Source of the DNA: Phragmites australis
Lineage: Eukaryota > Streptophyta > Magnoliopsida > Poales > Poaceae
Assembly (NCBI RefSeq): GCF_958298935.1
Contig: NC_084933.1
Coordinates: 8,105,001-8,169,000 of the forward strand
Direction: 5' to 3'
DNA: 64,000 nt
The notes beneath the pieces are model-generated. The model did no database searches, was not told the origin of the DNA, and was given only the letters and a program-made list of their open reading frames with translations. The position numbers and the translations under genes are program-made. Shown one piece after another: positions 45,561-58,140 of this stretch. How positions within the stretch are numbered: position 1 is the first letter of the stretch; every line of letters begins with the position of its first letter.

Positions 45561-46128
45561 GTGCCCGCTCTCGAACAAAAACAATAAATTTCTATCAGCC
45601 GAAGATAGCTGTGACCAAAAAGGGGGGGGGGGGGACGACGTTCTTGGAACAGCACTTCTCTTGCAGTCGCAGGTAGTTGCGGTGAAAAAGCGGGGGGAAA
45701 CAACGCTATCCAATCTTAAAAATTCATCGCTACCGAAGCATCGTCCCAAATAAATAATCAAGAATGTCGCTCGCCAAGGAAGACTTCACTCAACTAAGCG
45801 AGAAAGCGTTCCTAACATCTGAAAACATTGCGAAATGCCCCAATGTCACTTCAAGCGCGGTGCCACCAAAGTAAACACCAAAAAAGCGAAGTAGTAGTAA
45901 TTGTAAAAGCACCCTTTATTCTGCAAAGCGATCAACGTCAGGACCAATAAAATCCTTATACCACCAAATAAAAACAAATTGAAAGGCTATGCCTTGACTA
46001 GCGTGAAAATGCATGGTTAGGTCCAGAGGGGACCCAACATAGGTCGAAGTTGATGGAGACGCACGAAGGGCATCTTCACCTTCGGTGTGTTCAACTAATT
46101 GCGAAGAGGGCCCACGGCGATAGCAAAG

Positions 46129-47982
46129 CTACGGCTGGCGAAGTGGGATCCCGTCATCATTTTCGGGCTCAATCTTCGGCTCAATGAGCTTAGGCAGATG
46201 CTCGACGTCTCCACGTGCGGTACGGCGCAAGTTTCGCTCAGCTTGGCGACTAACTAACATCGAAGGGCTAAAAGATTTCCAAAATGCTTTAGTCCTATTA
46301 TTCATGACATCGTATTCCTTACACTTCACATGCCAGCACCGTTCGAACTCAATATCTGGATGACGGCGATGAAATGATTACCAGCAAGACCAAGATACAA
46401 AAAAATTGTCCGTCATCATGGTAACAGGGACAGCCTCTTCGGCTACCTGCGCAGTGTCCGAAGGGAGGACCTGCGAAGGGAGTGCAACAAGTCAAGAACA
46501 TTTCGCAACAAATACAATATTATATATTACATCATCAATGTATGATACATTGCCCCAGCGTATAAGGAAAACTCAATAAACAAAATGACGCTTCGCGTTG
46601 AGTCATCCCACCTTCCGGGTTTCTTTAGCCACCGTGGTTGTAGCTTTAGACGAAGGATCATCCCTTGCCTTCGCCTGCAAAAGAAATATTTCTTAACAGA
46701 ATACACGACCAGGAAGACAACAAAACCGTTAATATGAAGCAACATACTTGTTGGCAGTTGATCTTTGCCTCTCGGAGGGCGAGCTCGCGGCCGTGTCTAC
46801 ACCAATAATTGGTGGTAAATGATCGGGTAGTGGCCTTCGACGCCCTCGTAATGGCCGAAGTCAACATATCTGTGGGGTACCGGAAGGTAGACTTTTGAAG
46901 CGCAGAATGATGGTCACAACCCGTCATTTCAATCGACTGGACAAGGCTTTGGGTGGCAACCACCGTGCAGAAGTTGCCATATAACTGAGCGGCTGGGAGA
47001 AGGCTCCTGCTGGTTTCATTAATCCAACTTATAAGACCGCCCAGCCTGACAATTGAGTGTTGGGGGCATGGCCGAGGCACCAATCCCTTCGAAGGTATTG
47101 CTGATAGCTTCACATGTATGATAGCCGTCGGCTCTAGCTCCCCAAGCGCGAAATTAACGAATTGGAACGATCTTGAATCAGGGAGTTTAAGGCATCTTCA
47201 GACAGAGCCTTTGCCTCGCTCAGCTCTTCTTGCAGCTGCTGTGTTTTAGCATTCTCTGTGGCACAAAGTGCCTGCAGGTCACACACTTGCGCTTCAGACG
47301 ATTACAAATTTTGGCGCAAGCATTTGACTTCCTCTTCGGCCACTTGTTTCTCCGAGCGAAGGGCGCTGAGTTCCTTCTCGAGTTGCTCCAAGCGTGACTC
47401 GGCTTCCCTCGCTCAGCGCAGAAATTCACGCTTTTGGCCTTCGATTCTTTTAGCCCGCTTCTGCGACATATCAATCTGCACATCTACACTCCGGGCGCGG
47501 GCTTCAGAATTCTCTACCTGTTTGCGCTGAGCCCATGAAATAAGCAAAGCCTGGGATGTCTCACGGATATGAGCAATTATTAAAAGGACAAAAATAAATA
47601 ATAATAATAATGGAACATACTAGTATACCTTCGCAATCACCACGTCAGAGGCGTCGATAAGTTCGGCGACGGGCTTCCGGGCGAGTGAAATCTCAAGCTC
47701 AGGGAGGACAAAGGTACTAAAGATCCTCATCACGACATTGACCTCCTCGATGCTTGGTTCAAAGGAGGAAACCTTGAACGCCTCAGGCGCAATGGCCTTC
47801 GCGTCAAGAAGCCCGTCGTGGCCCATCAACCCTTTCTTGCCACGGTGGGGTGCGCATGGAGTTGATGCCTCAGTCCCGAAGGATGAGCTCGAAGGCGATG
47901 AGGGCGAAGAGTAGGCTACCTCTTCAATATTTTTGGTCCCATCGACCTCGGTTTTTGTCGGAGGTTTTGTAAGATTCTCCAT
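46129..47982 (-). pseudogene. Second gypsy: antisense ORF with coiled coil and intron
   Basis: This ORF lies opposite to pol. The ATG at 47982 opens MENLTKPPTKTEVDGTK, a Ser/Pro-rich segment and a VMRIFSTFVLPELEISLARK block. A 78-bp intron fits 47628-47551 (GTATAC...CCCAG). The next exon (from 47550) reads ALLISWAQRKQVENSEARAR and a long heptad-like coil (EQLEKELSALRSEKQVAEEEV). In-frame stops near 47415 and 47311 break it. Further blocks continue to 46129. Tat-lineage elements such as maize Grande carry an extra antisense ORF here. The function is unknown. Confidence 0.65.
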
Positions 47983-48009
47983 TTTTGCCGAACGTTTTGT
48001 ATCCCCTTT

Positions 48010-49030
48010 GGCATGTATTAATGCTAAAGGCTCTACACACGATCAGAGATATGGAATACCTTCTAGGAAACCTAGGCAGTCTTGCCTTCTAGGTGACCTA
48101 TGCATGCTACGCCCGCGGTGTGTAGGCTTGTCGTGCTCCCGAGGAAATACCCTGGGTGCACCACAACACTGTCCACCAAGGGTGTGCCCTGGCACGTGGC
48201 ATTTATGCAACTGAAACTATGCAATACCTTATAGGAAACCTAGGCTTGATGCCTTCATGGTGACCTAGGCAAGCTACGCTTGTGGTATATAAGCTTGTCA
48301 TGCAACGAGGATTCCTTGTGACAGCATTCCTCAGAGCACCACATCCTCACATCAAGGTCATCCCTTGATATGCGGCGTCCACACTACCGAGGCTATGCAA
48401 TGCCTTCCAGGACACCCTGGCATAATATGCCCTTTGGGTGACCTAGGCATGCTGTGCTGCTGCAGGTGTGTGGGCTCCAGTGCCTACCAGGGCAAAGCCT
48501 ACCCTCTGGGAAACCTTCTCAGGTGACTTTAGGTTTAGGCAAGCAATGCTTACAGGTGCGTGGGTGTGCCATGCCTCATGAAGAAATCCTTCGGGGGCGC
48601 CGCAATTACATTACCAAGGAAGTCACATGATAATCGACATCTACACACTATCAAGGTTATGCAATGCCTTCCAGGAAACCTAGGCTTGATGCCTTTGCGG
48701 TGACCTAGGATTGCTGTGCCCACGGTGTGTAGGCATGTCGTGCAACGAGGATTCCTTGCAACAGCATTCCTCAGAGCACCACATCTTCGCCTCCGAGGAC
48801 ATCCCCCGGGGTGTGGCTTCGACACTACCAAGGCTATGCAATGCCTTCCAGGACACCTTGGCATGATCTGCCCTTTGGGTGACCTACGCATGCGGCATAG
48901 TTGCAGGTGTGTGGGCCTCACTATCCACGGAGACTACACGATACCTTCCAGGAAACCTCAGTCTTGCCTTCTAGGTGACCTAGGCTTGCTACGTCCACAG
49001 TACATGAGTTTTTACATGCTGTGTCCGCAC
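48010..49030. repeat. Complex repeat cassette, copy 1
   Basis: Irregularly spaced copies of a module close to TGCAATGCCTTCCAGGAAAC, then a GCCTT...GGTGACCTAGGCATGCT module, lie near 48043, 48216, 48398, 48658, 48838 and 48936. The order and spacing match the cassette at 61405-62575. No protein is supported by the overlapping ORFs. Confidence 0.85.
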
Positions 49031-49267
49031 TAAAGTAGGCCTGAAGGATGAAGGGTACAATGAAGCCCCAAAGTCGAAGGGAGGCGGCATAAGGATCTTC
49101 GGCGATGAAGTGAACGCTCACCTGAGAAGGAGCCTTCAAGTTAACCAAAGCCTGCCCAAGAGGTTCTAGAGGGTGATCGCTGGTAGTTCTAGTAGAGGGC
49201 TCGATGTGGGTCCCTCTAGGACACGTGTCAAGGTTAGGCTGTATAGGGTACCGTAGGCACACAATGA

Positions 49268-49472
49268 CTGTGATACCCTAGGAATATTTTAGGATATTCC
49301 CTAGTGTTAAAAGGAATATTCTTGTGCATACGGGGTAAAAATGTAATGGTCATGAGAGTGGTTGAGGTATGCCTATAAATATCCCCACTTGTTTGGTGTA
49401 ATAAATAGAGGAACAATTATTACACTAACAGTTACAAGTATTGTTCACTATGTTGCGATCACGATCCCAACA
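49268..49472 (+). mobile_element. LTR end of the fourth gypsy, left edge uncertain
   Basis: A TATAAATATCC box lies near 49373. The right end CGATCCCAACA at 49472 is followed by a primer-binding-like GGTGTTGCCTGTGGGGA. A plausible LTR start is TGTGATACCCTAGG at 49270, but the LTR may reach left to about 49.03 kb. Confidence 0.5.
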
Positions 49473-49499
49473 TTCGGTGTTGCCTGTGGGGATCGAACC

Positions 49500-52400
49500 C
49501 ATGACCATGTGGTGATCTCATTCCACCAAAGACCAGGAAGGAAAAAGCACAAGCATCCACGGACAACGAGGGAGGCTCGGATGTCCCATCACAATAAAGA
49601 GGGGTTGTGGAGACCGAGGGGGCCGATTTACTTTATTTTTCTTTCCAATTTTATGGTGGGTTTGATGAGGCTTTGGTCGAGCGGCCCCTAGGGTCGAGAT
49701 ACTCGGAGTCAGCATGGTTGCCCCTAGGGTGATTGCTCCAGATGTCTACAAGGTTCGAACAACTGAGCCGGACACCCTGGACCATCACCAAGATCCCCAA
49801 CAGGGACCATGGAGCAGGAGTTCATGACGGCAATGATGCACTGTACTAGAACCGGGTGGAGGAGGCCAACAAGAAAATCCAAGAGCTATGCGTGGAACTT
49901 AGGTCCCTTCGTCTGTCCCTCTCATCTCAGCAAGGGCCTCTGGGAGGACTCAACAATAGTAGAGACCCAGAGCTACTTCATCAGTGAGGGTCAGAGGAAC
50001 CCCATCGGCTACAGGTGGCAGATCAGGCTTCCCCATTGTCACCGAGTATGCAGATGCAATCATGACCCCCCCTGGGGTTCAAAATGTCTCGACTGCACAT
50101 ATATAGTGGCAAAACCGACCCGAAGGAATTTGTGATGAGCTTAGGCTGGGATAGAGTCCACAGGGGGAGATGAAGCCACCACGGCTAAGGACTTCATCCT
50201 AGCCATTAAGGGAATCACGCTCTCATGGTATACCTCTGTCCTAGCAATAATTATATTCTCCTGGGAGCAACTTCAAGAGGCACTTTTCTCACACTTCTAG
50301 GGCAACTATGCGGCCTTGGTCACCATAGGAGATATGTTCACAGTAAAACAAAATGAGGGTGAAAGCTTAAAGGAATTCACTCGGAGCTTTGTCCAAGTGA
50401 AGTGCCAAGCGAAGGGCCTTATTGATGATACAATGATGGATGTCGCGTGGTAAGGCCTTCATCCAAGGGTCGTGGCCTTGCGCCTGGCATGAAAGTCAGT
50501 CAAGGACGTGGATAAGTTGTTCACCAAGATGGAAGAGTATTCGAGGGCTGAGGAGGATGATGTTTGGAGGCATGGTGATAGACCGGCCCTCGAGACTTGA
50601 AGTAGTAGGATAGGCCAGGAGAAAGCATCTCAAGTAAGGGAGAGAGAAGAGCGTCCAAGGGAAGCCCACCAGTCCACAGATAGGCATAGAACAAACCACA
50701 TCACTTTCACCAACCAAGGGGTCTCAAGCAGGGGGTGCACAACATCGAGGAGAATTTGGATGAAAGCAAGCATAGAGGTAGACGCTTGATGAGGGGTCAT
50801 GGCCGAAGCTCTGGGCAGCCATGGCTACTATACTGTGTGGTACACAGAGAAGACATGGGCCACACACCCAAGTTGTGTCCTCACATATTAGCTACGATTG
50901 CCCAAAGCTGTGGCCCTGACCCCTCATTGATCCTCTCCTCTATGCCTGCTTTTATCTGGGATCTCCTCGATGTTGTGCAACCCCCCACCCCCACCCGCTT
51001 GTGACCCCTTGGCTGGTGAAAGTGACGGTGGTTGGTTCTATGATTGTCCGAGGACATAGTGTTCCTGAAGGAAGGACTGAACCGGTAGTCATTTGGACCT
51101 GCAGGCTTAGGTTCTTCGCATAATCCTTTAGCAGTACACCATATGGAGGCCCGGGGGCCCAGCTTCGGGCCAACTCCTGTGTACTCCCACCCACCTTACT
51201 AGCCCACAACGTGGACTTGAATGCCTCCATCGCATCAGGTCATAGGCACCTGATTGCCACTGCCCCCACCTAGGATGGCTATCAAAGCCCCTCCTAATGA
51301 GACGATGTCCATCCAAAATGTTGAGGGGGCTCGAAGCGTGATACTGGCCATCTATGGGGGTACTAGATACAATTATGAGTCAAAGAGGCAGCAGAGGGAA
51401 TATGTGCACAAGGTCAATCATATAGGAACCATCTCCCTAATGATCAAGTCCCAATTGTCACATCAGCCAATTACCTTTTCTCATAAGGACCTTCAAGTTC
51501 ACGATTGTCCTCATACAGATGCCTTTGTCATTTTCATGGACATATCCAGATCAGAGATACGTAGAGTGATAATTGATGGAGGAAGCCTTTGATTAGATGG
51601 GGATTCCTAGGAGTTGCTTACGGCTAACAGGAACCCCGCTACAAGGTTTTGGGGGATGCCCATTGAAGCTCTTGGAAGAATCACACTCCCAGTATCCTTC
51701 GGTGAGGGGAGAGAAGTTTAGATAAAGGATATCTTGTTTGACGTGCTGGATGTACCTTACAAGTACAATGCTATCTTCGAGCGAGGGACACTGTCCAAGT
51801 TTGATGTAATAGTGCACCATGGTTATCTATGCATGAAGATGCCCAGCTCGAAGGATGTCATATCCGTCTGGGGGGATCAAAACAAACCCGTATAATAGAG
51901 CATGGCTATGCTCCAGGTTAGTGGAAGGTGCACATCTGTTCGAGGTAGACACAAAGGACAAAAAAGTACGCTACCAAATGTCAAGACTGAAGGCAACATC
52001 AAGTAGATCCCACTACACACAGGGGACAAAGGCAAGTGCATGCACATAGGTGTAGAGTTGCCACTCTAGGAAGAAATGAAGCTGATGGCTACCCTTCGGG
52101 CCAATGAAGACATATCTGCATGGTCACCCCGGGACCTCCCAAGAGTGTTGAGAGAACTAATAGAGCACCTCTCGAATGTGATTTTCAGAGTAAAGTTGAG
52201 GAAACAGAAGCTTTCGAAGATGTCCACTAATCTCCTGGAGGTTGCGACGGAAGATGTAAAAAACTTCATGAAGTGGGGGATGATTTGCAAGGTTATGCAC
52301 CTGGAATGGGTGGCAAACCTTGTATCGGTGAACAAGCATAATGGGAAATGGTGCATGTGAGTGGATTTCACCAACCTGAACAAGGCGTAACCGAATGATG

Positions 52401-52811
52401 ATTTCCCTTTGGCCAGAATAGGCCAATTGATTGACGCCACTGTCGGATCAGAACTCGTGAGCTTCCTTGACACTTATTCTGGGTATCATCAAGTTGATGA
52501 CATTGTGGTTTGAAGCCGATGCGAAGGAGGCCATGGGGCTGACCTAGAGGAGACATTCATCAATCTTTGAAAGGCATGTCTATGGAAAAACATTCAAGCC
52601 ATCATTGACATGAAGCCTCCGAGGTCTATCATGGACACACAACATTTGGTGGGGAGGATGACCTCGCTTAACCATTTCATCGCAAGATCTATGGAGAAGA
52701 GCATGCCTCTTCTTCAAATCCTCCGGGGGTCAGACCCCTTCAGGTGTGTGGATGAACAACAAGGAACATTCAAAGCTTTGAAAAGCTATCTGGTGAAGTT
52801 GACAATCCTGG
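49500..52811 (+). pseudogene. Fourth gypsy: highly decayed gag-pol
   Basis: Gag remnants lie near 50160-50560 (DFILAIKGITLSWYTS, ESLKEFTRSFVQVKC, VDKLFTKMEEYSRAEEDD). A protease-like region is near 51480-51600 (HKDLQVHDCPHTDAFV, VIIDGGS). RT follows (NKHNGKWCM, LNKA, PNDDFPLARIGQLIDA), then a deletion that removes the RT catalytic middle (52500), and RNase H-like MKPPRSIMDTQHLVGRM and KSMPLLQILRGSDPF. Stops and frameshifts are dense, so this is the oldest-looking gypsy in the window. It is cut at 52812 by an LTR on the - strand. Confidence 0.7.
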
Positions 52812-53734
52812 TGTTGGAGCAAGAGTTCATCTTGCCCCAGCAAGTATGGTGAGAGTTTCTTCTTAGGAGGAGACTCAAGCTTGGAGAAGAAGTTTAAGAG
52901 GAAGGAACACCACGAATGTATTGATGGTAGAAAAAATGGATCGCTCTAGGAGGAGTATCACAACGAGACTTGGTGTGTTTTCACCTCTGTGTCTTTTTTG
53001 CTATCTTGCTTGTCATCTCCTGTTTAGAGGACCATGGACTCCTATTTATAGGGCCGTGCGTAACTTGGCGTACAAGTTATCATCATGTACAAATATCTGG
53101 GATATGACCGAATTACTGGGCCTTATCCTGGATATACCTTCTACCCTATCGGGGAGATAAATATCCATCATGGTAATTATCGTTGTGCCTACCCCTGAAG
53201 GGGTCGAATCGATCACCGATTGCGGCCCGGCGCCACACTGTCAGGGGTGTTAGGATAGCCTCCATCATACCGGGGTGTCAGAGCGGCGTCCATAAGCCTA
53301 AGCTTTTAATGCCGGTCACTTCTTTGCAGGCAAAGCATGACCAGTGCTCCCCTTCAAGTAGATCTTTCCTAAGACCTGCTGACTCACCTTGGTGCCTATG
53401 GGAAGGTAGCCTAAGCAGTTCGAGGCGGGGGCCTCGGGAGGCATGGAACCGGGAGGTGAAAGCTTTAGGAAGTAGGACTCCGGAAGCCTAGGGCTTCGGG
53501 AGGCCGAAGCTTCAGGGGACCGAGGCTTTAGGTGGTCGGGTTTTTGGGAGGCCTCAGGAGACCGAGCTGGCTGAACCAAGGGAAGGCTTCACAGGTACGA
53601 AGGGGTACCGTGAAGGGATCTGATGACTTTGGAGATCGATCCTTTAACTGAGGGTTCGGAGACCAAGGCTCCGGAGGAACCTGGATTCTAATCTTCAACC
53701 ATTATCCTCAGGCTGGTTTATTTTCCACCCAACA
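52812..53734 (-). mobile_element. 3' LTR with polypurine tract, fifth gypsy family
   Basis: On the - strand it starts TGTTGGGTGGAAAATAAACC at 53734, directly preceded (53735-53756) by a purine-rich tract GAGAATGAGGGGGTAC, and ends CTCTTGCTCCAACA at 52812. A reversed TATAAATAG lies near 53041. This is a 923-bp 3' LTR whose internal region to the right is cut after about 310 bases by the LTR at 54049. Its left end interrupts the fourth gypsy's RNase H frame. Confidence 0.7.
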
Positions 53735-54048
53735 GTACCCCCTCATTCTCGGGTCCCAATGTTTCGGAGGGGGGAGAGGATGCAGAGGAAAAATCAACCC
53801 CAGCCTGGTATAGCATCAAGGATGCTTGGTGGCAATTCTCTTTCCTTGAAGAAGTTTTTTCGTTTTAGAAACCTTGGACGTCGATGGCGAGCCCAAGGCT
53901 GATGGTGTACTGGTGGTGGCGATTTGCCCTTGAGCTTGTTGGAGCTATCATGCCTAGCGTAGGGACCCTGGGTTAGAGTGACGTCAATGGATGTGGTGTA
54001 CTTCCGGGGTTCGTGTTGGGATCAATATGGGTTATTCGGATTCCTTCG
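53735..54048 (-). other. Polypurine tract and remaining internal sequence of the fifth gypsy
   Basis: This is non-coding sequence upstream of the 3' LTR in element orientation. I recognise no ORF. Confidence 0.45.
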
Positions 54049-57000
54049 TGTCACACCCTGATTTTCACTTTTCTCAATTTTATAAAATTTTCCAAGATTT
54101 GATTATAGGTTGAATAATTAAAATAGGAAAAATCCTATTTACTAAATTCAAATTCAAATTTGAATTAAGGTTATTAATTGTTTGTATGCATTCATGCTCA
54201 TTAATAGGCATTTAGGTTTTGTTGGATCTTATTGGATTTTATTTGAGCTCCTTTGGATTTATTTGAATTTGTTTGTGTTAAAATGATTTCCAAAATGAAT
54301 TCATCAGCTCAAAATATTTTGTTTTGTTTTCAAAATGTTTTCAGAGCTTGTTGAATTTCCTAGAATTTTTAGGCTTTATTTGGTATTTTATTGGATTTTA
54401 TTTGCTTTCTTTCTTCTATAGAAATTCTCCAAAACAAATATAACAAATATAAAAAAACCTATTCCTAAATCTAACCCAGTCCACTCCCTCATCTTTCCCT
54501 CCGGCCCACTTTTCTCCTGGCCCAGCCCGTGTTCCCTCCTCCCTTGGGTGCGGCCCGTTCTTTCCCAGGCCCAGCCGGCCTGCTCTCCCTCTCTCCACCT
54601 TCTCCCCCGCCTGGGCCACTCTAGCCCAGCAAAACCGCCGACCCGAGCCAGCCACACACCGCCTCGGCCCAGCACGCGCTTGTCTCGGCCGAGAGCCTTG
54701 CTGCCGGTGCCCGCTGGCGCCCTGCGCCGAAGCCGCCATCACCCCGCGTCATCGCCACGTGGGCCCGTGCCGTGCCGTCGTCTTCCACCCGGACTCCGCC
54801 GCCGATTCCGAGACCGTTGCGCCACCGCCCTTGAGTGTCTTGGCCCGTCCTGACCTCCTCTTGTCGCCTATATATAGCACCCAACGCACCTCCGTCCCAT
54901 CTTGCCAAAAGCCACTGCCTCCCGTGCCCTATTTCGCCGAATCGCCGAGATCGATCTCACCGCCGACGCCATAGCCGCCGCCGCTGTCCGAGCTCGCTAA
55001 CTCACCAATTTCGTCGCACTTTTCCATTGACTAGCCGCCCAGAAGCTCCTTCATCAACCTCCGAACTCTCCAGTACCTTTGTCTTCGCTTCCCGGCCGCC
55101 GGAACCCCTCCACCGACGAGCTCCTGTGCGCCACTGCTTCCCTCACCACCGCTGGAGCTCTCCCGTCTCGCGCCGCCCGAGGTAGGGTCTCAAACGGATT
55201 ACTCTCTCCCTCCTGAGGCTTATCCGCCGCTCGCCGTTGCAATCCGCATACCAGAGCGCTGTTCTGGCCAACTTCGGCGTGTCGCCGCCGTGCCCGAGCT
55301 CGGCTCCGCCATGGACTTCCTCCCCGCCGGTGTCCATCTGTCCCCAAACATCCTCAGCCGTCCAATTAGCAACATGCGGTCTATATTAATACAAAGGATA
55401 CCCCTTCATCCGCCTATGCCGTGCTGCCATGTGTCTCACTTGATCTAGTCAGCTTATGTGCCACGTCAGCCGCCATATCATCACCACATTAGCAAAATTG
55501 CCTATGTGTCTTGTCCAGTTAGCCTGCCACGTCAGCCAAAGCAGCCCAGTCAATATTTCAAGCTTTTCCAGTACAAAAATAATTCCAGATAATTCCTTAA
55601 GTTGGTAATTTTGCAGGAAGACCCCTAGACTTTTTTGTAATAACAAAAGAGCCCTATCTTTTTACAGATCAGTCCCTAAACTTTTCCATAATTACAATTA
55701 GGTCCCCTATTTTTATAAAAAGGTCCCTGAACTTTCTATTTGATTCAAAATAAGCCCTTTTCTTTTTCAGATTAAACCCTAGAATTGTTTTAGCCATATC
55801 TTCTTCGTTTTAGCTCCGATTTGAGTGATTCTTGTGCTCAAATTTTTCTAAAAATATGATCTTTCTATCCATGCTAGTTTTAAGTATCAATTCTCATATC
55901 TTTACAGTAGTTTTTCCTTAGTAACATCTAGATCTCTACAACCATATCTTTTTCCCCAGAAGAACTACAGTCAATCTTTTCTATCTTCCCATGTGAAACT
56001 TTAACCCTAGTTCCCATCCCTTAATTTTTCCTCGATAGTGGTCTAGTCAATTCTGTTCTCCTTGTTCAGCCCAATCCAAGATCCCAGTTTATCGTTCTGT
56101 TTCTTTTGGAGTTTATTGGGTGTTTATTCGATGGTATTTTTGTTTGTCGATAGAATTCGCGATTAGTCGATAATGTTCCGAAGCAGTTTGAGGGACTTCA
56201 AGACCAAGATTTCGACAACACTGAGCAGCATTGGGAAAAAGGCAAGTGTCCTTGACCATATTGAACCTATATTTTAAATGTTTTGTTTTACAAAATTGCA
56301 TGCAATGTCTGGCAATATGATGGGTAGTCACCTATGTTAGCATTTTCCCTAGATTTTCCCTTATCATCCCTTGGTACCTAGATGGTTTATAGTTAGGTGT
56401 CCTTTCTGGGTAGATTGCTTAGCCATGCTTTTGGGATGTTGAGAAGTGTCATAATCTTGACTAATGAACATATACAACAATGATGGTTAATTTGTTAATG
56501 GTCTAGCAACATGGAACCTTAGGCCTTGAGCAAAGTAGTTTTGATGGTTGTCATGGTTGTGATGTTGGTTTAGTGTTTGCTCAAGTAACCTAAATAAGAA
56601 CCGGTTCATGGAGCGACAACCCAAGAAGTAATGTACCAACCACGAGGCTGATATGGGTAAGGAGTGACATACTGATTAGAGTCTATCCAGTGTGTGTTGG
56701 GTCAGCATAAAAGGGGGCTTATGGGTAGGAGCTTAGCTTGCGTAAAGTCTGGCGGTGAAACCTAGTGGGCAGACACATACTGGATTAGTCTCTGGTTGGT
56801 GGCAAATGTCATGTAGTGATTCTTGGCGGCACACCACTAGCGTGTGTTAAGTGTTTCACGAACACGGCAGCATAGAATTCACTGACTCGTGGGGAAAGCT
56901 GGACAACCTCTGTAGAGTGTAAAACTGTTATAACAGTCGTGCTCACGGATATGAGAGACTTGGATCCTCACATGATTAGTGGGTTGTGGTTATGGTTTCG

Positions 57001-57559
57001 GTACAGGGAGTACTAGATGGTTTTGGATAAAGTACAGGGAGTACTAGATGGTTATGGTGTGGAAGGTGGGGAGCCTTGTATGCTGGATGCTGAACTGTTT
57101 GGGTTACATTCATTTAATAACTGCTTAATGTTTTTGAGTCCAAATGTATTTTCATTACTCGCATTTATGCAAATATACCATGTGTTAGCCTATTCTTGAT
57201 ATAAGCATGCATGTCATTACTTTCCCCCACTTGCTGAGTACTCTATGTGCTCACATTTGCTATTTTCCCTATACCATGCGACATATGTGCTACTGCTCAG
57301 TGAGTGAAGATGTTGAAGAGTACCAAGATGAGGTTGTGACGTTCTAGTCGCGTGTCTCTCGGTCGATTGCCTGCAGGTGTTGTTGGGCACCAGTGCTATC
57401 TTCATAGAAGACAATATATGTCAATTGTTGTAAGAGTTTAACGTTTATTTAATAAAAGTATTGCTTTTCTTACTTCACCTATGACATCCTTATGTGTGTT
57501 GAACATCCTGGGAACACATAAGACACATCTGGTTTTGTCCGTTAAAATCGGGTATGACA
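54049..57559 (+). mobile_element. Long 5' LTR of another third-family gypsy
   Basis: It starts TGTCACACCCTGATTTT and ends ATCGGGTATGACA, followed at once by GAGGTGGTATCAGAGCC, the same primer-binding site as the third gypsy. At 3,511 bp it is about 1.1 kb longer than the LTR at 39343 after removal of its nested insert. The 54.45-55.35 kb part is GC-rich and gives spurious overlapping ORFs. The final 900 bases closely parallel the other two copies. Confidence 0.85.
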
Positions 57560-58140
57560 GAGGTGGTATCAGAGCCATACTGACCGTAGGACGCAAGCCT
57601 AGATAGAATGGTTGTGCCATAAGGTCATATTTTAAAAGCCTATTTTGAAAAACCCATCCCCGTGCTTTTCTAACGTCTCAGTTTCTCTCTCTACTTACCT
57701 ATTTCACTCTTTTGAGAAAAATGAATTTCCAACACCCCTCCTTTCAAACTATTAGTTGTTGAACCATCCCAGTTACTCTGGTTGAGGAGGATGCACTTGA
57801 AGATCTCTCTTGGTGCTCCTATGTTGCATGAAGATTTATATGATAAAGATGAAGATCCATCACGACAAGGAAGATTCATCTACCACAACACTGAAGACAT
57901 GAAGATCTACCTCTGCGCCGCTTCTGGTTTTAGTTCTTCGAGTTATAGGAGGATTTCCCTAGTCTTCGGAGATGTTAGAGAGATGTTAGGTCGTGTGCTT
58001 GTGTTGTGTGCCTTGTGTGATTCGGCTTTTCAGTTTGAGTGCTGGAATGCGTTGAGGGATGCTTTAGCATCTGATAACAGTGATTCGGCTTTTCTGTATG
58101 GCTTTTCTTGCCCCTTGGGGTTGCTAGAGTAGAGGTTACA
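57560..58140 (+). other. Primer-binding site and leader of the 54049 element, truncated
   Basis: The stretch TACTGACCGTAGGACGCAAG matches the region after the primer-binding site of the third gypsy. The ATG at 57721 soon meets stops, and the frame 57782-58132 (116 codons) is not recognisable. The H3-tail-like start seen at 39174 is not present here. Homology to the family ends before about 58.1 kb. Confidence 0.5.

Noticed and set aside
54388..55347. Several long overlapping ORFs on both strands
   Set aside because: They lie in the GC-rich part of an LTR, overlap in all frames and show no recognisable domain. The same reasoning applies to 41.4-42.2 kb.
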